Assembly: GCA_001770855.1 (NCBI GenBank)
Contig: MESE01000069.1
Coordinates: 45,330-109,329 of the forward strand
From: Burkholderiales bacterium RIFCSPLOWO2_02_FULL_57_36
Lineage (GTDB): Bacteria > Pseudomonadota > Gammaproteobacteria > Burkholderiales > Burkholderiaceae_D
Reading direction: 5' to 3'
DNA: 64,000 bases
The notes below the pieces were generated by a model. That model saw nothing but the letters and a program-made list of their open reading frames with translations, was not told where the DNA came from and ran no database searches. This document shows positions 8,274-17,864 of this stretch, piece by piece. Position 1 is the first letter of the stretch. Each line of letters opens with the position of its first letter. The position numbers and the translations under genes were made by a program.

Positions 8274-9974
8274 TCAGTGGGCTGTTCTATTTCCATCCAG
8301 CAGCCATGCGGTCATGCGGTCCGCGGTTAATGACCTCGATATGTGAAATCCCTGTAAGCTTGTGCAGTTACTCTCTTTAAGAAAAGCCGCCTGTTCATCC
8401 GTTTCCACACCTTCGGCGATGACCTCCAATCCCAGCGCCTGTGAAAGATCGATAACGGCTCTGATCACTGCGCGGCCTTGCGCGTTTTGCGGAATGTCGA
8501 TCAAGAAGCTCTTGTCCAGCTTGACTGCGGTGACCGGCAAATTCCGCAGGTAGCTAAGCGCGGAATAGCCTGTACCAAAGTCATCCAGGGCAATACCGAT
8601 GCCTCTCGCCCGAAGTGCATTCAAGATCGGTAGTCCGTATTTTTCAATCTCCAGCGCCTGCCGCTCCGTAAGCTCGATTTCAAGATCGCTATGCTGCAAC
8701 GCCATTTCGAAAACAAGCGCGTCGATGTAGTCGGGCGTTTCACGGTCGGTCAGGTCTTGTGAGCATAAATTGACGCACAGCTTTATATCCGACAAGCCGC
8801 TTTCTTTCCATTTACGCAGTTGTATAAATGCTTCACGCAATACCCAATAACTGAGATCTTTCATCAAGCCGGCATCAAGCGCGAGATCGACGATGTCTTC
8901 AATCATATACCCGGAAAAGGCCGGGCTGGAGCAGCGCAAGAGTGCTTCTACGCCGACAGTTCGCCCGGTCTTGAGGGAAATTTTTGGTTGGTACTCCACC
9001 CAGAAATCCCGTTTTTCAATTGCATGCCGCAAGTCGGCAAGTTCAATGGTTTTTTTATGCGCTGCGGAGTCCAGCGCCTCCGTGAAATAATGATATTTTC
9101 CTTTACCTTCTTCCTTGGCCCTGTAGAGCGCGAGATCGGCTTTCTTCAACAGGTCGTCAAGGTCGCCTGCATCGTGCGGGCAGACTGCTATCCCGATACT
9201 GCCGCTGATCTGGACGGCATGCCCGCTGATGTCAAATGGGCGCGATAGCGCCTTGAGTATCTTGTTCGCCAGATCGGCGCCTGCCTGCATCGAAGGCATG
9301 TTCGGCTGAAGCACTACAAATTCATCGCCGCCCAGCCGGGCAATGAAGTCGCTATACCGAAGCACCTCGCGCATTCTTTGCGCCGCCTGCTGCAGGAGCA
9401 GGTCGCCCGCATGGTGGCCGAGACCGTCGTTCACCTGTTTGAAATGATCGAGATCGATCAGTTGCAAGGCCATTCGCTGAGCGCTTCGCGAGGCCATTGC
9501 AATCAGCTCGGCGGCATGCACTTCAAATGAATAGCGATTAGCCAATCCGGTCAGCCTGTCGTTATTGGCTGCTCGGTATATTTCTGCTTCGGTAATCTTC
9601 CGATCGGTGATATCCCGCAGTATCTTCAAGTAGCCGGTCTGTTGTCCCGCCGCATCGCGAATCATCGTCAAAACGCCATCGGCCCAGAATCGCGAACCAT
9701 CCTTGCGCATATGCCAACGGTAATCTTCGGCGCGGCCCTTGGTTCGCGCGATATTCATTTCCTGCTGCAGTTCATTGCGCGCGCGATCTTCCGGCGTAAA
9801 CATGATCGCGGTGCTTCGGCCAATCATTTCCTTGCTGGAAAATCCCATGATCCGTTCCGCACCGACGTTCCAGCTAGTGATCTTGCCGTCGAGGTTGAAC
9901 GTGAAAATCCCATAGTCATAGGTGCTGTTATAGATTTCCTTCAGCAGGGAAGAAGAATCGATGAAGTTGTCCAT
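8274..9974 (-). CDS. PAS-GGDEF-EAL cyclic di-GMP enzyme
   Basis: 566 residues: a PAS/PAC sensor (about 10-130), a GGDEF domain (about 135-300) and an EAL domain (about 310-560). The cyclase site is intact (RLGGDEF near residue 214), with a possible product-inhibition I-site RYSD five residues before it. The EAL domain keeps the residues expected for phosphodiesterase activity: EAL, N in CVNLC, ELTE, DDFGTGYS, KLDKSF, AEGVE and QGF. It could therefore make and degrade c-di-GMP, with the PAS domain choosing. No signal peptide or membrane helix is visible, so it is cytoplasmic. Confidence 0.92.
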   Translation of the reverse strand: MDNFIDSSSLLKEIYNSTYDYGIFTFNLDGKITSWNVGAERIMGFSSKEMIGRSTAIMFTPEDRARNELQQEMNIARTKGRAEDYRWHMRKDGSRFWADGVLTMIRDAAGQQTGYLKILRDITDRKITEAEIYRAANNDRLTGLANRYSFEVHAAELIAMASRSAQRMALQLIDLDHFKQVNDGLGHHAGDLLLQQAAQRMREVLRYSDFIARLGGDEFVVLQPNMPSMQAGADLANKILKALSRPFDISGHAVQISGSIGIAVCPHDAGDLDDLLKKADLALYRAKEEGKGKYHYFTEALDSAAHKKTIELADLRHAIEKRDFWVEYQPKISLKTGRTVGVEALLRCSSPAFSGYMIEDIVDLALDAGLMKDLSYWVLREAFIQLRKWKESGLSDIKLCVNLCSQDLTDRETPDYIDALVFEMALQHSDLEIELTERQALEIEKYGLPILNALRARGIGIALDDFGTGYSALSYLRNLPVTAVKLDKSFLIDIPQNAQGRAVIRAVIDLSQALGLEVIAEGVETDEQAAFLKESNCTSLQGFHISRSLTADRMTAWLLDGNRTAH

Positions 9975-10106
9975 GAGGAATTTCCGTTTTTAATTCGCTT
10001 GAATCAAAAAGCATTGCGGGCCTGGCATGTCGATCGGCACATATAATCTCAATCGAATCCGCTTTCGGAGCGCTGCGGATTTCTCGTTTCGCGCGCAATG
10101 ACTGCG

Positions 10107-11618
10107 TCACTCCGACGTGCCGAGCGAAGGAGCCCCCGCACGCCGCGTTTTTTCCGCCGCAATCAGAGCCGCCATGTCAGGATCGTCGCCGCCGGTCATT
10201 TCGGGCGTTTCGCCCTGCTTGTCCGGCTCCTCCAGAGAGGCACCGGCATCCAGCAATCGTCGCGCGACATCGGCATGGCCATACCCGGTGGCAAAGTGCA
10301 GCGGAGTCCAGTCATCATGGTCTTTTTGATGGACATCCGCACCGGCCTCCAGCAGCAGGCCGGTGATTTCGACATGTCCTTCACTCGCCGCAAAGTGCAG
10401 AGGGGTGCAGCCTTCATCGCCTTTTGCATCGACGGCCGAACCGGCAGCCAGCAGCAGCCTGACTGTTTCCGTGCCGCCATCGAACGCAGCCAAATGCAGC
10501 GCCGTCATGCCGTCGCCCTCTTTTTCGGCGACGTCGGCGCCGGCTTCAAGCAGCATGCCGACGATGTCCGGATGACCGGCATCGGCCGCCAGGTGCAAGG
10601 CTGTGCAACCGCTGCCTTCCTTGTCGTGCACGTTGCTGCCCGAATCCAGCAAAAGCCGCATCATTTCCGCATTGCCGTTGCCTGCAGCCAGATGCAATGC
10701 GGTCCAGCCGTCCAACCCCTTAGGCTGCACGCGTGCGCCCGCATTCATCAGCAGTCTTGCGATGTCCGTGCGTCCATTGCCCGCCGCAAAGTGAAGTGCC
10801 GTCCATCCGCTGCCGTCTTGATCATTGGCGTTGCTGCCCGCCGCCAGCAGCAGCCTGACGATGTCGGCATGTCCGGCGTTGGCGGCCAGATGCAATGCGG
10901 TCATTCCATCGCTTTCCAAAGCATCCACGCTTGCGCCGGCATCCAGGAGCAACTTGACCACATCGGTATTGCCATAGTTTGCCGCCCAGTGCAGGGCCGT
11001 ATAGCCGAGCTGGTCTTGCACGTGCACATCGCTGCCCGTGTTGAGCAACAATTCGACCACATGCGCATGCCCGTTTCCCGCAGCCAACAGCAACGGCGTC
11101 ATGCCGTACACATCTTCTTCGTCGATATCGCTTCGGGCTTCCTGCAGAATCCGGACGGTTTCCGGATGTCCGCTGATGGCGGCGACATGCAGTGCGGTCA
11201 TGCCATCGCTTTCCTTTTCCCGCACGGTGCTGCCCGAGCGCAGCAGCAGCCTCACAGTGTCGGCATGGCCGTTATTTGCCGCATACAGCAGTGCAGTGCC
11301 GCCGTTTTCGTCGTGGTCATACACGCTTGCACCGGCGGCCAGCAGCACGCTGACAATATCGATGTTGCCGATATTAGCGGCAATCATCAGGGGCGTACTG
11401 CCGTCCGCCGCCTTTTCATTGGGATGGGCGCCCGACTGCAGCAGCAGGGTGACGATCTCGGCATGGCCGCAACCTGCGGCTAAATGCAGCGGCGTCCAGC
11501 CGTTCTCATCTTTTGTGCTTATATCGGCGCCTTGCGCCAAATAGTTACGTGCCGTGTCGGCGTCACATTGGGTAACCGCGTCTATCAATCGGTTGTTCAA
11601 GTCATTCGAATCATCCAT
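10107..11618 (-). CDS. Ankyrin-repeat protein, 14 repeats
   Basis: 503 residues built of regular 33-residue ankyrin repeats with the TALHLAA / GH-x-D/E-I-V-R-LLL-x-AG consensus. I count 14 full repeats plus a degenerate C-terminal cap (KQGETPEMT onward). The first repeat (NRLIDAVTQCDADTARNYL) is the N-cap. No signal peptide or catalytic domain is present, so it is a pure protein-binding scaffold, probably cytoplasmic. The start at 11618 is chosen because AAGGAAACG lies just before it; an in-frame extension of 53 residues has no repeat character. The partner is unknown. Confidence 0.9.
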   Translation of the reverse strand: MDDSNDLNNRLIDAVTQCDADTARNYLAQGADISTKDENGWTPLHLAAGCGHAEIVTLLLQSGAHPNEKAADGSTPLMIAANIGNIDIVSVLLAAGASVYDHDENGGTALLYAANNGHADTVRLLLRSGSTVREKESDGMTALHVAAISGHPETVRILQEARSDIDEEDVYGMTPLLLAAGNGHAHVVELLLNTGSDVHVQDQLGYTALHWAANYGNTDVVKLLLDAGASVDALESDGMTALHLAANAGHADIVRLLLAAGSNANDQDGSGWTALHFAAGNGRTDIARLLMNAGARVQPKGLDGWTALHLAAGNGNAEMMRLLLDSGSNVHDKEGSGCTALHLAADAGHPDIVGMLLEAGADVAEKEGDGMTALHLAAFDGGTETVRLLLAAGSAVDAKGDEGCTPLHFAASEGHVEITGLLLEAGADVHQKDHDDWTPLHFATGYGHADVARRLLDAGASLEEPDKQGETPEMTGGDDPDMAALIAAEKTRRAGAPSLGTSE

Positions 11619-11899
11619 GCTCGTTTCCTTGCTCAAGATCATTGCTGCAACGTGCATGGCAAACCGCCTTGCCGTGGCCTCCGATATAACAGTAGACGCC
11701 GCCGGCAAGGAAAGTTCAACGCTTGGATGCATGACCCGGATGGCATGCTTTAAGGAATGCCTTGCTTCTCGCGGCAACGGAGGGTAGTGCCGGAAATGAT
11801 GAGCCGGCTTCGCCGGAGCTCATGAATACAAAGCTCGACAAGCGATTATTCGTATTTTCTGCGGCTGAAAAAAGTCATGAGTTTATCGAGCTCCGCGCA

Positions 11900-12520
11900 T
11901 TAGTGTATTTCCTGACGGAGTGCATCATCGATGGTCAAGTGGCCGGGCTGATTCCGCACCAGATCAAGCCACGAGCGTATGGCGGGATACGGTGTGAGAT
12001 CGAAGCCGCCTTCATGGGCAACGTGCGTGTATGCATAGAGGCCGATATCGGCGATCGTGTAGCGCTCGGCCACAAAGAAAGAGCGGTCCGCCAAGTGTTG
12101 CTCCATCACGCGCAATGCAGCATGACCGGGAGCCACTTTCTCTTGCAGTATTCCCTCACGGTTGCATGGGCGGCCGAGGAACCGGATGATATAACGCGAT
12201 ACGGCGATATATGGTTCGTGACTGTACTGCTCGAAAAAAAGCCACTGCAGTACTTGAGCGCGCTCGAATTTTTCCGCAGGCAGGAACGAGGAATCTTCGG
12301 CCAGGTAGTGAAGTATCGCGTTCGACTCGGGGAGGTACCGGCCCGGCGCAATCTCCAGCAGCGGAATCTTGCCGTTGGCATTCTTGGCGAGAAACTCCGG
12401 CGAACGGGTCTCCCTCTCAAGTGCGCTGATCTGGACCCACTCGTGAGGAAATCCGAGTTGCGCCAGCAACAGCTTGACCTTGTAGCAGTTGCCGGACGTG
12501 AGGTCGCCGTAGATTTTCAA
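11900..12520 (-). CDS. Glutathione S-transferase
   Basis: 206 residues with the two-domain GST layout. The thioredoxin-like N-domain (1-80) has MKIYGDLTSGNCYKVKLLL, the NGKIPLLE cis-proline loop and the PESNAILHYLAE glutathione-binding motif. The helical C-domain has the N-capping-box helix SFFVAERYTIADIGLYAY. It would conjugate or reduce electrophiles using glutathione. The candidate catalytic residue near the N-terminus is Ser9 or Asn11; the class is uncertain (beta- or Ure2p-like). Start at ATG 12520. The RDD gene upstream on the same strand is 61 bp away. Confidence 0.9.
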   Translation of the reverse strand: MKIYGDLTSGNCYKVKLLLAQLGFPHEWVQISALERETRSPEFLAKNANGKIPLLEIAPGRYLPESNAILHYLAEDSSFLPAEKFERAQVLQWLFFEQYSHEPYIAVSRYIIRFLGRPCNREGILQEKVAPGHAALRVMEQHLADRSFFVAERYTIADIGLYAYTHVAHEGGFDLTPYPAIRSWLDLVRNQPGHLTIDDALRQEIH

Positions 12521-12581
12521 GCGCCTGTCCTTTCATTGACGAGGCGACAGATCAACATTGTGTATGGGTGCGATGGAGGCG

Positions 12582-13049
12582 TCAGTTGTGATTGAATTTC
12601 ACCGCCTCGGTCGAGCCGCCTTTCTGCCGAACCACCACCGTGCCTGCGATCTTGTCGTGCCAGCCTTGCTTGCGCCGGTCGAACGCGATCCAGATAATTC
12701 CGAGAAAAAGAGGGATCATCGAAACGTAATATCCAAGGTACCTTATGACCAGCTGTGTAGTCGTGGGATTGCCCCCGGTTTTCGCATCGACGATGCGGGT
12801 AGAGACGGCCATCTTTCCCGGCGTGGCTTGTTTGACTGCCCAAAACACCAGCACGACTATTGCGGGAGCGATCCAGGAGAGAAGGAAGTCGGCCGGGCCC
12901 TGGACAAATTTCGTGCTTTCCCAGTAGGTCCAGCCGTATATCACGGTGAGCAGCGGAAAGAGTATGACGATCAGCAGCACGGAATCTATCAGCGCTGCCC
13001 AGGTTCGTACCCAGAAGCCGGCGTACTCAAGATGATCGGGATTTTCCAT
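12582..13049 (-). CDS. RDD-family membrane protein
   Basis: 155 residues with the RDD hallmark: AGFWVRTWAALIDSVLLIVIL, in which Arg and Asp sit in the first membrane helix. A second helix pair follows (FLLSWIAPAIVVLVFWAV, then YYVSMIPLFLGIIWIAFD), ending in the FDRRKQGWHDKIAGTVVV motif typical of the family. Function is unknown; some members have been linked to ion homeostasis. AGGAG precedes the ATG. Confidence 0.88.
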   Translation of the reverse strand: MENPDHLEYAGFWVRTWAALIDSVLLIVILFPLLTVIYGWTYWESTKFVQGPADFLLSWIAPAIVVLVFWAVKQATPGKMAVSTRIVDAKTGGNPTTTQLVIRYLGYYVSMIPLFLGIIWIAFDRRKQGWHDKIAGTVVVRQKGGSTEAVKFNHN

Positions 13050-13128
13050 GGCACATACTCCTGTGGTTGTTATTGGGTGACTTAATTTGTGTCTGGCAAT
13101 TACGAGCGCGGCTGCGGGTCCGGTTTAA

Positions 13129-13485
13129 TCAAGACCTGTCGTCAAGCTTGGCAGGCGGTGCTGATGCGTCTCCATTCTTCGAGCGCATGTCGGAAGACGA
13201 GCGTGCTTTCTCCTTCAATTCCGCCAGCTCCAGTTTCAGTTGCCTGGGTAAAAAGAACATGAATACCAGCTCCGGACAAATCAGGATAGCAAATCCTTTC
13301 GCGCCCGGGTTTCGCTTGGCGAACATAAACAACGCGAGCCGGGCGAACAGATAGGAGAAAACGATACCGAAGAATACAAAAATGGATATCCAAACTCCAA
13401 GCTTATATGTCAATGCGGCCAATGGAATTGCCATCACCACAAGCCCAATGACTGTATCGCGAATATTGTGACGCCGGATGCTCAT
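13129..13485 (-). CDS. Small two-helix membrane protein
   Basis: 118 residues with membrane helices at about 9-31 and 33-55, a loop FAKRNPGAKGFAIL, a third weakly hydrophobic segment (PELVFMFFLPRQ) and a charged C-terminal coiled-coil-like tail. I do not recognise the family. It starts 12 bp after the HEMTH-motif gene on the same strand and is probably translated from the same message. Confidence 0.65.
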   Translation of the reverse strand: MSIRRHNIRDTVIGLVVMAIPLAALTYKLGVWISIFVFFGIVFSYLFARLALFMFAKRNPGAKGFAILICPELVFMFFLPRQLKLELAELKEKARSSSDMRSKNGDASAPPAKLDDRS

Positions 13486-13497
13486 GTCGTTTAACTT

Positions 13498-14601
13498 TCA
13501 GTGCCGATGCATGGCGTCTGGCCAAGTTGCGCCGGCGCACCGGATCGGCGATCTTGCCGATGCGGAATCGATATTTTCCATCGGCCGTACGGGCGGCTCC
13601 CACCCAGAGGAGTTCGGTTTTTCCAGCAGCGATGAAACGATATCACCAAGACTGATTCCCAAATATTCTACGGCAGCAGCGGCACCGGCATCATGCCAAT
13701 CGGCGGCCAATACAAAATTTTTAAACTGGCTCCAGTCTTTCGCGACTTGTTCAACAATGATGCGCGCAAGATCATAGGAAAGTAAATTGCCGTCGTCAGT
13801 GCGCGCAAATGAATCTCCCGACCAGAACTCCCTGATTTCACTTTCGCCCCAGAACGCCAGGTGCTTCACCCGCATCTGCTGCGGCGTATAGATGCAGCCA
13901 GGTTTTCCGGTAAGGCGTTGTTCGGTATTGACGGCCAGTCCCTCATTCAACCATAAAGGCAGAGGTAGATGCGAAAGACAAGCATGGGTCATCTCATGAA
14001 CTATCACCGGCTCAACCGACCGAAGATCAGCCTGCACCGTGACAAAATGGCCGCATCCCGCATCAATGAACATGCCGCCGCTGAATGCAAACTCACCGGC
14101 ATCGGGATAGTAATGCGACACGTAGTCGTAATATCGCTCATCATCTTCAAAAACAATCAGAAGATCAAGGCCCCGCGGCGCGACTTCGGCCACGCCTTCC
14201 AATACAGTCGTAATACGCCTCAAAGTCCGGTTCATATATTCGAGCGTGGCAACGGCCACATTCTTATCCAGCGGCGATAGCAAGGCTGCAGTCCCGGATT
14301 GCATCAACTGATACTTCGCTCCCAATGCAGCGCGGAAATGCAGCAGCCACGCCTGCTCTGCGGCAGTCCATGCCTGCGCCTGCAATTCTTCGGATGCAAT
14401 GGCATCGACCCATGATTGAACGGGAACCCAATCCATGACCGGCAGACCATGATGTGAAGTCAGGTGGTTTGCAATCGGAAAGGGGTTGTGCCCATCGACA
14501 GAAATTTCTTTTGGAGGCACTTGGTCAAGCAGAATGAATGCCGAGGCATCGGATGGCTTTTGCGAGGTAACCCCAAACAAGGAACGCAATTTTTTCAGCA
14601 T
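13498..14601 (-). CDS. Putative zinc-peptidase-like protein with HEMTH motif
   Basis: 367 residues, no signal peptide. A gluzincin-type motif HEMTH lies at about residue 205, followed 13-14 residues later by NEGLA, whose Glu is the expected third zinc ligand of MA-clan peptidases (HExxH...NEGxA). This suggests a real metallopeptidase fold. The N-terminal ~150 residues (LDQVPPKEISVDGHNPFPIAN region) and the C-terminus are unknown to me. It is followed by a small membrane protein 12 bp downstream. Confidence 0.7.
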   Translation of the reverse strand: MLKKLRSLFGVTSQKPSDASAFILLDQVPPKEISVDGHNPFPIANHLTSHHGLPVMDWVPVQSWVDAIASEELQAQAWTAAEQAWLLHFRAALGAKYQLMQSGTAALLSPLDKNVAVATLEYMNRTLRRITTVLEGVAEVAPRGLDLLIVFEDDERYYDYVSHYYPDAGEFAFSGGMFIDAGCGHFVTVQADLRSVEPVIVHEMTHACLSHLPLPLWLNEGLAVNTEQRLTGKPGCIYTPQQMRVKHLAFWGESEIREFWSGDSFARTDDGNLLSYDLARIIVEQVAKDWSQFKNFVLAADWHDAGAAAAVEYLGISLGDIVSSLLEKPNSSGWEPPVRPMENIDSASARSPIRCAGATWPDAMHRH

Positions 14602-14660
14602 GATTGAAGTTGTCGGTTCTGGGTTAACGTTCGCCGTTGGCGCTGCGGTTCAATTGCAAT

Positions 14661-14990
14661 TTAGGTCGGTCTCAAAAAGCGCCCGGCTTTCGCTTCTAAA
14701 AGTTTTATAAGCTCTGGCTGCATATAGGCATATTCGTCCGGAATATCGAGGCAGATTACCCTTTTCCCATTCAGATGGCGCTTGAACTTGCCGGACAGCT
14801 TGCTTCTGTGCGCTTTTTCCATCACAAAGATAATGTTCGCCCATTCAATCTGTTCCGCCGACAGCGGAACGGTCGCGTCCGCGCCTAACCCGGCAGAATC
14901 CGTTTCAACGCCTGGCCAGCTTGAAAAGACCTGCTCCGCGGTCGGACTTCTTAGCCGGTTCTGGCTACAAAGAAAAAGTGCGCGTTTCAT
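14661..14990 (-). CDS. Small low-molecular-weight protein-tyrosine-phosphatase-like protein
   Basis: 109 residues. The P-loop C8-SQNRL-R14-S matches the C-x5-R-S signature of LMW protein tyrosine phosphatases, and DIPDEY near residue 85 could hold the general-acid Asp. At 109 residues it is shorter than classic members (~150), as in the compact variants found beside stress genes. It would dephosphorylate phosphotyrosine or a small molecule. It lies 59 bp upstream of the HEMTH-motif gene on the same strand. Confidence 0.82.
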   Translation of the reverse strand: MKRALFLCSQNRLRSPTAEQVFSSWPGVETDSAGLGADATVPLSAEQIEWANIIFVMEKAHRSKLSGKFKRHLNGKRVICLDIPDEYAYMQPELIKLLEAKAGRFLRPT

Positions 14991-15173
14991 GGAAGCCTGA
15001 TGTTTTCTCGATTAATGAAAAGGACGCTGCGTCAATGAAACAGTGCCATTGAATAGATGCCGTAAGATACGCAATCGATCAGATATACACGCTGCTTCAG
15101 TCCGTCGGTTTTGATGTCCATGCTTTAGATTTTTCTTGATTTCCATCTTCCAGGTCCTATTCCAGGCAAGAGG

Positions 15174-16208
15174 CTACGCACTGTTTTGAAGTGTGTCGGG
15201 TATAGCCGCCGGGCTGACGGCGGCATCCGGAACGGGATTGTCGGCATTGTCGATCACAGTTGAAATCGAGGGCGAGCCTGTCGGCGTCAATGCTTGCATA
15301 ATCGCCGGTTGGCCTTGGGCGGCGGGACTTGTATCAAAGTTCTCTAATCCGGCGTCCGGAAGCGCGGCAAGTCTTGAAGCCGGCGGTGCCCATTTGGTCA
15401 ACGGTTTTGCTTCGAATGCATCGACCAGCTTTGCCAGTTCATATCCGCTCGTGTTTTCGACGCGGCGGCGAGCCTGCCGGAAGCTTTCGCGTTGCATCAA
15501 AATATAACGCTCCATGGTCAGGCCGCTGCTGAGATCCTTCCCGGTGCGCTGACGCAATACGCCAAGCAGTTGTTCATGTTTTCCCAGTAACGCCAAAAGC
15601 CCCATGTCCGGGTAGCATGCAACGACATCGTTATCGCCCCGGATAAGGTAGTTCGCAGCCATTGCGGTATGGTCGGTGGTGGTCACGCGAATATTACCGC
15701 CGACCACGGAGGCTATCGAAAAATGTACGCCATTCAGGTTGGAGCTCGTTCCGGGAACTGAAGGTGCCGGCACTCCGATGTACTGCACTTCTACGAGCGT
15801 CGATGCCGAGGCATCGATAAAGCAGGCCACCACACCGGAAAAATGTTTCGGTGGCGGGTAGGGAGTGTATTCCCCCAGTTTTGAAAAACCGCGCGTCTCA
15901 AGCTGAATCGCATAATCGTCAATCGTTCCCCAGCCTGGCGTGTCGTTTCCTGCGTATGCTTCGCGCGCAAGCGGCACGTAGCTGAATGAATGCGAAATCG
16001 ATTTCAGGATGCCGGTTTTGATTTTGGCCGTGGTTTGCCATCCGCTGAACAGGCCTATTCCAAGTGCCGGCACAATCAGCCATCCCAGATTGGCGCCTTT
16101 AAAAGCAACGGCATCCGAAAACAGCGCAAGGGCGATGCTGAGCACGAAACAGATAGTCATGTTGACAACGGCATTGCGAATGACCATTTTGCGCAGGTTT
16201 AACGCCAT
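15174..16208 (-). CDS. Membrane-anchored protein of unknown function
   Basis: 344 residues. Two N-terminal membrane helices (about 12-34 and 40-58), then a soluble region with WGTIDDYAIQLETRGF and a beta-rich stretch to about residue 215, and a low-complexity Pro/Ala tail from about 275. A strong ribosome site (AAGGAGGG) precedes the ATG, supporting the start and suggesting good expression. Not recognised; no catalytic motif was found. Confidence 0.7.
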   Translation of the reverse strand: MALNLRKMVIRNAVVNMTICFVLSIALALFSDAVAFKGANLGWLIVPALGIGLFSGWQTTAKIKTGILKSISHSFSYVPLAREAYAGNDTPGWGTIDDYAIQLETRGFSKLGEYTPYPPPKHFSGVVACFIDASASTLVEVQYIGVPAPSVPGTSSNLNGVHFSIASVVGGNIRVTTTDHTAMAANYLIRGDNDVVACYPDMGLLALLGKHEQLLGVLRQRTGKDLSSGLTMERYILMQRESFRQARRRVENTSGYELAKLVDAFEAKPLTKWAPPASRLAALPDAGLENFDTSPAAQGQPAIMQALTPTGSPSISTVIDNADNPVPDAAVSPAAIPDTLQNSA

Positions 16209-16775
16209 GTGATTCCCTCCTTCGATTTGCGGTTTGATGAGAATTCACCGCACGTTATTGTTTTAAGGACTGCAATGTAAGAATGTCTGAGCAAATTGAC
16301 GGACGCCTTCGGCATCTTCACGTTAATCCGATTCATACACCACGTCCCTGTCCATGAATGGCAGCATGTAATAAACATGGATTGCCATATAAGCGTTGAA
16401 CCCGGGTACTTCTCATCGCGGGCAATGAGTTGCGTGAAATGCCATGCCCGATTAAAGAAAGCGACATTGATATGTTTTGTATTCTTTCCCCTCTTACTTG
16501 ATCAGGCAGCGGTTTTGCCAGATCGATGCTGGTCTGTTCGTTAAAAATTCCCGCACTGCTCCAACCGGAACTTATCATCAGGAAAGATTTTGGACATCCC
16601 ATATTCGAGGGAGAAGGGTGCGGCTGATTCGAATTCAGCAATAAAACGACAATTGAAAGCTTGGCCTATTTCTGCTGTGAAGAAGCAATCGCCTCTTCAC
16701 GGCAGGCAAGTCTATAATCAGCAAGTCGTTCAGCTAATAGACGGTTTTCAATTTTTTTAAAATGGAGCAAATATC
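16209..16775. other. 567-bp stretch without a supported gene
   Basis: Overlapping short frames occur on both strands (for example 16333-16641 minus), but their translations are low in structure and lack ribosome sites. The last ~40 bp are AT-rich and probably contain the promoter of the small Lys-rich gene. Confidence 0.45.
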
Positions 16776-16886
16776 ATGAGCAAGAGCCAGGACGCCAAGA
16801 AGACGACCAAGAAGGAGCCCGCCAAGACTCCAAAGGAAAAAAAGGATGCCAAGAAAGTCAAAAAAGAAGCAATGAAGCGCCAGTGA
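16776..16886 (+). CDS. Lysine-rich 36-residue protein
   Basis: A tiny open frame starting MSKSQDAKKTTKKEPAKTPK, almost entirely Lys, Ala, Glu, Pro and Thr. TGGAGC lies 8 nt before the ATG, in a good position. The KTPKEKK segment recalls small basic proteins that are frequent in this bacterial order, and the composition fits nucleic-acid binding, but that is inference. GC-rich dyads (GCCGCC/GGCGGC) directly after the stop could terminate the transcript. Confidence 0.65.
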   Translation: MSKSQDAKKTTKKEPAKTPKEKKDAKKVKKEAMKRQ

Positions 16887-16945
16887 TCAGGGCCGCCGGG
16901 GGCGGCGCCGCTCTTTCATGAGTAGCGCGCCGCCCCTGTCGCCGG

Positions 16946-17191
16946 TCACTTTTTGGGTTTGCCAGGCCGCTTGGGCGGTGTATGCACGCGTGACTTGTTT
17001 TTCTGTTCGAAGATAGTCTTCGCGTCTTCCCTGGCGCGTTCCAGCGTACACATCGCCGGATCGTCATCATGCAAGGTAAAGAAATCCGCGGCTTGCGCGC
17101 GCATTACGTGCTTGATCGCATCTTCGTCGCTCATGTCGTACAGCTCGGTCAAGAGCGTCGTCACTTCATCCAGGTATTCTTCGTAGGTCAT
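16946..17191 (-). CDS. Small acidic hypothetical protein
   Basis: 81 residues beginning MTYEEYLDEVTTLLTELYDM, mainly helical and acidic, ending in a basic tail (PPKRPGKPKK). The bipolar charge suggests a small binding protein. No family recognised. It is convergent with the Lys-rich gene. Confidence 0.6.
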   Translation of the reverse strand: MTYEEYLDEVTTLLTELYDMSDEDAIKHVMRAQAADFFTLHDDDPAMCTLERAREDAKTIFEQKNKSRVHTPPKRPGKPKK

Positions 17192-17312
17192 TGGCAGGGT
17201 GGGTGCGGTACGCGCACCGCTTCGCAGAGGATGGTTGGTGCAGTATATCGGGGTTCGGGCCGGGAACGATACGGGAAGCCGCCCTCCGGCCGCAGCCGGC
17301 GACGGATGTCAA

Positions 17313-17678
17313 CTAGCTGGCCGTCGAATCAATGTCTTTCAGGGATTCACTTCCCCGCTGGCTGATGTCAAACCCCGGCGACGATGCTCGGGGCGTGATG
17401 TGTCCTTTCTTGAGCAGGAACGTGGCGACATCAGCATCCAATGCCGCAAGCCCATCGTTCGCAACGGCACGCAGCCCGTCGATACAACGTCTGACGAACA
17501 ATGTCTGCTGACCTTTGTCGGTGAGTGCCAGATGACCGTCTTTCCCGTGCGTAACGTATTTAAGGCCGGTCAGGGTCTTGGCGTTTCGTGCCACGCATGC
17601 GCTCACGCGCTCATTCTTTTTTGACTGGCTGATTTGCGCAAGCGCGTCCAATTGGTCTTTGGTCAAACTGTCTTCCAC
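17313..17678 (-). CDS. Hypothetical protein with winged-helix-like features
   Basis: 121 residues with a GTG start at 17678, preceded by GAGAGGAAA. The sequence LTGLKYVTHGKDGHLALTDKGQQTLFVRR looks like the recognition-wing region of a small winged-helix protein, but no family match is claimed. The C-terminus (SSPGFDISQRGSESL) is polar and likely disordered. Confidence 0.6.
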   Translation of the reverse strand: MEDSLTKDQLDALAQISQSKKNERVSACVARNAKTLTGLKYVTHGKDGHLALTDKGQQTLFVRRCIDGLRAVANDGLAALDADVATFLLKKGHITPRASSPGFDISQRGSESLKDIDSTAS

Positions 17679-17864
17679 TGCGTTTTCCTCTCCAGGAGAT
17701 TGTGATTCCGACTTGCTGCCGATGATACGCTCATGCCAAGACTGATCTTCTGATTATTTTCCCGGGCTTTATTCCACGAGTCCGCACTTGGTCGTCCGGA
17801 CGCAGGTGCAGCGGGATTGATATTCCTCGTTGCTCTGCTCCCGAAATGACACCGTGCCTGGTTT

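Noticed and set aside
10098..11483. 461-codon plus-strand frame opposite the ankyrin gene
   Set aside because: It is the antisense image of the ankyrin repeats; its repeating pattern comes from the 99-bp repeat period and it has no ribosome site.
11762..12595. 277-codon plus-strand frame opposite the GST gene
   Set aside because: The minus-strand GST is a clear family member; the plus-strand translation has no recognisable motif.
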